Shown here: piece after piece, positions 59,641-64,000 of the stretch
How the letters are laid out: every line of letters starts with the position of its first letter
How positions within the stretch are numbered: the first letter of the stretch is position 1
Source of the DNA: Pseudomonas fluorescens
GTDB taxonomy: Bacteria; Pseudomonadota; Gammaproteobacteria; Pseudomonadales; Pseudomonadaceae
Direction: 5' to 3'
NCBI RefSeq assembly: GCF_000802965.1
Contig: NZ_JSAK01000020.1
Location: 1-64,000 of the forward strand
DNA length: 64,000 nt
Notes under the pieces: generated by a model
What the model was told of the DNA's origin: nothing
The model's database searches: none
Seen by the model: the letters and a program-made list of their open reading frames with translations, nothing else
Program-made: the position numbers and the translations under genes

Positions 59641-62541
59641 TCAGCTGCTGAGGAACGGGACGCCTCCTTCTCGGCCAGCGGCCTGCGCGTGAAGCAAGCC
59701 GGCCATGGTATCAGCCTCTACGGGACGGCTGACCAGATAACCCTGTACCTCATCGCAGCGCTCGGCTTTCAGGAATTCAAGCTGCTCCGGCCGCTCCACC
59801 CCTTCCGCCACGACCCTCAACGACAAGCCGTGAGCCATGGCAATGATTGCCCGGGTAATCGCCGCGTCTTCACTGCCCTCCCCCAAGCCACGAATGAACG
59901 CCTGATCAATCTTCACGTAATCCACCGGAATGCGCTTGAGATAGCTCAACGATGAATAGCCAGTGCCAAAATCGTCGATTGCCAGTTTCACCCCCAGATC
60001 ACGCAACTGTTGGAACGTCGCGATAATGTGTTCGACGCTGTCCAGCAACTGGCTTTCCGTGAGTTCAAGCTCCAGGTAGTGCGGCGCCAAGCCGGTTTCT
60101 TCCAACACCTGTCGCACCAGACTGACCAGCTTGCCCTGGCGCAATTGATGTACCGATAAGTTAACCGACACCCGAATCGGCTCAAGCCCCTGGCGCTGCC
60201 ACTCGCAGGCTTGCCAGCAGGCCTGGCGCAACACAAACTCGCCGATCGGGCCAATCAAACCGGTTTCCTCTGCCAGACCGATGAAGTCTCCCGGCGGCAC
60301 GCGGCCCATGGTCGGATGATCCCAACGCACCAACGCCTCGGCGGCATTCAGCTTGCCCGTGGCGAGGCACAGTTTCGGTTGGTAGAACACCTTCAACTGC
60401 TTCTCTTCAATGGCTTTTCGTAGCTGGTTTTCCAGCTGCAAACGCTCCAGCGTGCTGGCTTGCAGGCTGTCGGTGTAGAACTGAAAATTGTCGCCACCCA
60501 GATGCTTGGCGTGTTGCATGGCCATGTTCGACTGGCTGACCAACGCGGAGATTTCCCGTGCGTTGTCCGGCAACAGACTGATGCCCATGGATGCGCTGAC
60601 CACCAGTTCATGCCCCTCGACAGTCACTGGCAAACGCAATTTGGCGGCCAGTCGCGTTGCCACCCGTGCCAGGCTCGAAAGGTTGCCGTAGGAATTGAAC
60701 AGCACGGCAAATTCGTCGCCGGACAATCGCGCAATGGTGTCAGCCTCCGGCAACGCGTTGATTAGCCGACGAGCCATTTTCTGCAATAGATGATCGGCGA
60801 CTTCGTGACCCAGACTATCGTTGAGCTGTTTGAATCGATCCAGATTAATGTGCAGCAACGCCAGGCTGCGATAGCCGCCCTGGCGCACACGCTGATGCGC
60901 TTCGTTGAGTCGTTCGCGGAACATCGAGCGGTTGGCCAGGCCCGTGAGCTCGTCGTAATGGGTCAGGTAGCGCATGCGCTCCTCGGACTCACGGCGGGCC
61001 GAAAGATCGGCGAAGAAGCCGACAATGTGGCTCACTTTCCCCCGCGTATCGCGCACCGCACTTAGCTGTAGCCATTGCGGGTACATCTCGCCATTCTTGC
61101 GAGTTTCCACCAGCTCCCCCTGCCAACTGCCATGCTGCTCCAGCGCCTGATGAATCGCTCCGTAGTGCCGGCGGGCATCGCGACTGCACGGCAGCTCGAC
61201 CACATTGCGTCCCAGCATGTCCTCGATTTCGTAGCCGGTTACGCGGCTGAACGCCTGGTTAGCCGCGATCAGGGCGTAATTCGGATCGAAAATCACGATG
61301 CCCTCGCTGGCCGCCTCGAACACGGTGGCCGCCAGTTGCTGCTGCTCTTCCAGCGCTTTGCTGACGCTGATGTCGCGGCGAGTGCCGACCATACGGGTCA
61401 CCCGACCGTTTTCGGCGCGCTCGACGGCTCGCCCGCGGTCCTCGATCCACACCCAATGGCCGTTGCCATGGCGCACGCGGTACTCAACCTGGTAATCCTC
61501 GGTACGCCCCTTCAAATGATCGACCAGCGCCCTTCTCAATGCCGGAAGATCTTCGGGATGCAGGCGTGGCTTGAGATGCCGGAGCATCGCCGTGACGAAT
61601 TCCGGCTCCAGGCCGAACAGTTCCTGAACCAACGTGTGATGGACTTCATCGGTTTGCAGATTCCAGTCCCACAGCCCCAGTTCACTGGCCTTCAACGCCA
61701 GCGCCAGACGCGCCTCACTTTTGCTCAGCGCCTGGTTGGCGGCATCCAGCTCCAGGCTGCGCTGGGCGACACGGTTTTCCAGATCGACCTGGATTTCACG
61801 CAATTCGTCCTCGGCACGCCGACGCTGCTCGACTTCCTCTGCCAGTTTCTGATTGAGCTGGTCACTGCGGTTCTGCGCTTGCTGCAAATGTTCGATCAGT
61901 GATTGATTCTGGAAGCGTCGCATCAAGCCCCTATCAATCAGCCGATTGACCTGCCAGGCAACAACACTCAACGCACCCAGCAAAATCAGGCCGAACCAGC
62001 CCCAGCCCTGCTGTTGTTCGTCACCGCCCCAGAACATATAAGCAATGGCTGGCAACAGGCACGGCAAGGTAAATGACAGGAATGCCGGCAGGCTGACTGC
62101 ATAGGCCACGCTGGCCGAAAGGGCCGCTGCGCCGATCAGGCCGAAGACCCAGGCTTGCTGGATGAAATTGTCGGCAGGAACCAACGCGATGCCAGCGCCG
62201 GCCAGGGTCAAACCGGTGAGACCGGAACCCAGCAAAAACATGCGCCGCCAGATCGGATGGGCCTGACGGTTGGGAATCGCCGAGTCGAAGGCCGCTACCT
62301 GGATCACCCGCAACGCCACCAGCGACAACAACCACACCAGCCAAACGGTGACCAGGAAGTATCGCTGCGGACTCCAGAGCAATCCGGCGCAGACAAGACC
62401 ATTGATCAACATGAACAGGGTGGGCAGCAAAGAGCCCTGATAAAGCAGGCGCGTGCGTTCAACCGCCATTTCCATGGCGTATTGTTTACGGATAACCCGG
62501 GGCTCCACAGTAGGGCCCGACAGGTCGGAGCTGAGGGTCAT
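59641..62541 (-). CDS. membrane PAS-GGDEF-EAL cyclic-di-GMP protein
   Basis: A 966-residue protein. An N-terminal membrane domain (about 35-200) has five or six hydrophobic segments; a coiled coil follows (about 215-275), then two PAS domains with PAC motifs (about 280-400 and 405-530). The GGDEF domain has the degenerate active site SGDEF at 607-611. The EAL domain starts at 735-737 (AEALVRW) and keeps DDFGTGYSSL, KIDQAF and AEGVE. The intact EAL set predicts phosphodiesterase activity on c-di-GMP; the altered GGDEF may be regulatory. The start at 62541 (MTLSSDLSGP) is preferred over the upstream in-frame start. Confidence 0.88.
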   Translation of the reverse strand: MTLSSDLSGPTVEPRVIRKQYAMEMAVERTRLLYQGSLLPTLFMLINGLVCAGLLWSPQRYFLVTVWLVWLLSLVALRVIQVAAFDSAIPNRQAHPIWRRMFLLGSGLTGLTLAGAGIALVPADNFIQQAWVFGLIGAAALSASVAYAVSLPAFLSFTLPCLLPAIAYMFWGGDEQQQGWGWFGLILLGALSVVAWQVNRLIDRGLMRRFQNQSLIEHLQQAQNRSDQLNQKLAEEVEQRRRAEDELREIQVDLENRVAQRSLELDAANQALSKSEARLALALKASELGLWDWNLQTDEVHHTLVQELFGLEPEFVTAMLRHLKPRLHPEDLPALRRALVDHLKGRTEDYQVEYRVRHGNGHWVWIEDRGRAVERAENGRVTRMVGTRRDISVSKALEEQQQLAATVFEAASEGIVIFDPNYALIAANQAFSRVTGYEIEDMLGRNVVELPCSRDARRHYGAIHQALEQHGSWQGELVETRKNGEMYPQWLQLSAVRDTRGKVSHIVGFFADLSARRESEERMRYLTHYDELTGLANRSMFRERLNEAHQRVRQGGYRSLALLHINLDRFKQLNDSLGHEVADHLLQKMARRLINALPEADTIARLSGDEFAVLFNSYGNLSSLARVATRLAAKLRLPVTVEGHELVVSASMGISLLPDNAREISALVSQSNMAMQHAKHLGGDNFQFYTDSLQASTLERLQLENQLRKAIEEKQLKVFYQPKLCLATGKLNAAEALVRWDHPTMGRVPPGDFIGLAEETGLIGPIGEFVLRQACWQACEWQRQGLEPIRVSVNLSVHQLRQGKLVSLVRQVLEETGLAPHYLELELTESQLLDSVEHIIATFQQLRDLGVKLAIDDFGTGYSSLSYLKRIPVDYVKIDQAFIRGLGEGSEDAAITRAIIAMAHGLSLRVVAEGVERPEQLEFLKAERCDEVQGYLVSRPVEADTMAGLLHAQAAGREGGVPFLSS

Positions 62542-62764
62542 AGGCAATGTTCTTGTTCTTATAATGATGAGCATGGGCCCGAAACGTCGACGGAGCATAC
62601 ACAAGCAAATGCCCGGACCAAACTGCTCCCGGTCAAAAAACAGACAAAAATTTTAACCACCCGGCCCGGCGCCAAACCCGCCGGACGAGCCCCACCAATG
62701 CTTGCAGCCGATGACTGACCGGTCGTCCCTCGCGTATCTTTCATCGGCTAATGCAAAGCGATGT

Positions 62765-62793
62765 TTGCCCGGTGTGACGCGGCCCCCTAGAAT
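62765..62793 (+). promoter_or_regulatory. sigma70-like promoter at uvrD
   Basis: TTGCCC (62765-62770), 17 bases, TAGAAT (62788-62793). It would start transcription at about the uvrD start codon (62800). No LexA box is seen nearby. Confidence 0.45.
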
Positions 62794-62799
62794 GCCCCG

Positions 62800-64000
62800 A
62801 TGCGCGATGATCTCTCCCTTCTGCTGAACTCCCTCAACGATGCCCAACGCCAGGCTGTAGCTGCCGCCGTGGGTCGTCAGTTGGTCCTGGCCGGTGCTGG
62901 TTCCGGTAAAACCCGAGTGCTGGTGCACCGTATCGCCTGGTTGATCCAGGTCGAAAACGCCTCGCCCCACTCCATCCTGTCGGTGACCTTCACCAATAAG
63001 GCTGCCGCCGAGATGCGCCATCGCATCGAGCAGCTGATGGGTATCAACCCGGCCGGCATGTGGGTCGGCACCTTCCACGGCCTGGCGCACCGCTTGCTGC
63101 GGGCGCACTGGCAGGAGGCGGGCCTGAGCCAGACTTTCCAGATTCTCGACAGCGACGACCAGCAACGGCTGGTCAAGCGGGTGATCCGCGAGCTCGGTCT
63201 GGACGAGCAACGCTGGCCGGCCCGTCAGGCCCAGTGGTTCATCAACGGGCAGAAAGACGAAGGTCTGCGCCCGCAACACATTCAAGCCAGCGGCGATCTG
63301 TTTCTGGCGACCATGCGCAGCATCTATGAAGCCTACGAGGCCGCGTGCCTGCGCGCCGGCGTGATCGACTTCTCTGAACTGCTACTACGCGCCCTCGACC
63401 TATGGCGCGATCACCCGGGCCTGCTGGCGCATTATCAAAAGCGCTTCCGGCACATTCTGGTGGACGAGTTCCAGGACACCAACGCCGTGCAGTACGCCTG
63501 GTTGCGTCTGCTAGCCAAGGGCGGCGACAGCCTGATGGTGGTCGGCGATGACGATCAGTCGATCTACGGCTGGCGTGGCGCGAAGATCGAAAACATCTAT
63601 CAGTATTCCGAAGACTTCCCGGACGCCGAAACCATTCGCCTGGAGCAAAACTATCGCTCCACTGCCGGCATCCTGAAGGCCGCCAACGCCTTGATCGCCA
63701 ATAACACCGGACGTCTGGGCAAAGAGCTGTGGACCGATGGCGGCGACGGTGAAGCGATCAACCTGTATGCCGCGTTCAACGAACATGATGAAGCTCGCTA
63801 CGTTGTCGAAACCATCGAAAGCGCGCTGAAAACCGGCCTGGCTCGCAGCGATATCGCGATTCTGTACCGCTCCAACGCCCAATCGCGGGTTTTGGAAGAA
63901 GCCTTGCTGCGCGAGCGCATCCCGTACCGCATCTATGGCGGTCAGCGCTTCTTCGAGCGGGCGGAAATCAAAAACGCCATGGCCTACCTGCGTTTGCTCG
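62800..64000 (+). CDS. uvrD: DNA helicase II UvrD, 5' part
   Basis: The first 400 codons of a superfamily 1 helicase that runs off the right edge. It unwinds 3'-5' in nucleotide excision and mismatch repair. It begins MRDDLSLLLNSLNDAQRQAV. Walker A AGAGSGKT is at 31-38; motif Ia TFTNKAAAEMRHRI, Walker B-type VDEFQDTN, motif III DDDQSIYGWRGA and motif IV region EQNYRSTAGIL follow in order. The ATG at 62800 is set by homology, with no ribosome site before it and a -10 box ending 6 bases upstream, so the mRNA may be leaderless. It is divergent from the GGDEF-EAL gene. Confidence 0.93.
   Translation, partial: MRDDLSLLLNSLNDAQRQAVAAAVGRQLVLAGAGSGKTRVLVHRIAWLIQVENASPHSILSVTFTNKAAAEMRHRIEQLMGINPAGMWVGTFHGLAHRLLRAHWQEAGLSQTFQILDSDDQQRLVKRVIRELGLDEQRWPARQAQWFINGQKDEGLRPQHIQASGDLFLATMRSIYEAYEAACLRAGVIDFSELLLRALDLWRDHPGLLAHYQKRFRHILVDEFQDTNAVQYAWLRLLAKGGDSLMVVGDDDQSIYGWRGAKIENIYQYSEDFPDAETIRLEQNYRSTAGILKAANALIANNTGRLGKELWTDGGDGEAINLYAAFNEHDEARYVVETIESALKTGLARSDIAILYRSNAQSRVLEEALLRERIPYRIYGGQRFFERAEIKNAMAYLRLL

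Noticed and set aside
62605..62799. LexA box upstream of uvrD
   Set aside because: No CTGT-N8-ACAG-type palindrome is present in the gap.

Overview
The window is chromosomal DNA of a fluorescent Pseudomonas (P. fluorescens group, or a close relative). Base composition is GC-rich, and gene order follows two stretches known from Pseudomonas chromosomes: HU / rubredoxin / ubiCA / phoBR / pst-phoU, and pycB-pycA-pycR / RpiR regulator / GGDEF-EAL protein / uvrD. Many imperfect palindromes of the Pseudomonas REP/REPIN kind sit between genes. No rRNA, tRNA, IS element or CRISPR array was seen.

Layout. 1-1200: a structured RNA-like leader in front of a small DUF6124-type protein. 1200-4650: HU-like protein, rubredoxin reductase and rubredoxin, then divergent ubiC-ubiA. 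4700-19160: phosphate block with phoB, phoR, a CNNM/CorC-type membrane protein, an M23 peptidase, a RelE/XRE toxin-antitoxin pair, a response regulator, then phoU, pstB, pstA, pstC and pstS on the minus strand. Pho boxes precede phoB, pstC and pstS. 19230-26140: MFS transporter, acyl-CoA thioesterase, sugar-phosphate mutarotase, secreted DUF3299-like protein, GlsB-type protein, purEK and a HypT-like LysR regulator. 26300-30770: aspartate/alanine/asparagine block with aspartase, an AGCS symporter behind a structured leader, and asparaginase.

30886-47231 is the accessory core. It holds three paralogous proteins of about 1510-1550 residues that resemble the DUF6543 / 'dermonecrotic toxin domain' proteins of Pseudomonas. 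The first copy is broken by a one-base deletion in a C tract. An AraC regulator and an acetylpolyamine amidohydrolase lie between copy 1 and copies 2-3. All three copies carry the heptapeptide RLRLRGG at an equivalent place, identical to the C-terminal end of ubiquitin. I found no secretion system or immunity gene beside them.

47267-53120: a MocR regulator whose linker DNA is a phased array of DnaA-box-like 9-mers, a PaiB-like protein, two GNAT acetyltransferases and an autotransporter whose ribosome binding site lies in a 12-bp hairpin. 53300-64000: two-subunit pyruvate carboxylase (pycB, pycA) with its LysR regulator, a small overlapping gene, a HexR-like RpiR regulator with a HexR-type operator, a low-GC orphan gene, a PAS-GGDEF-EAL protein, and the 5' part of uvrD running off the right edge.
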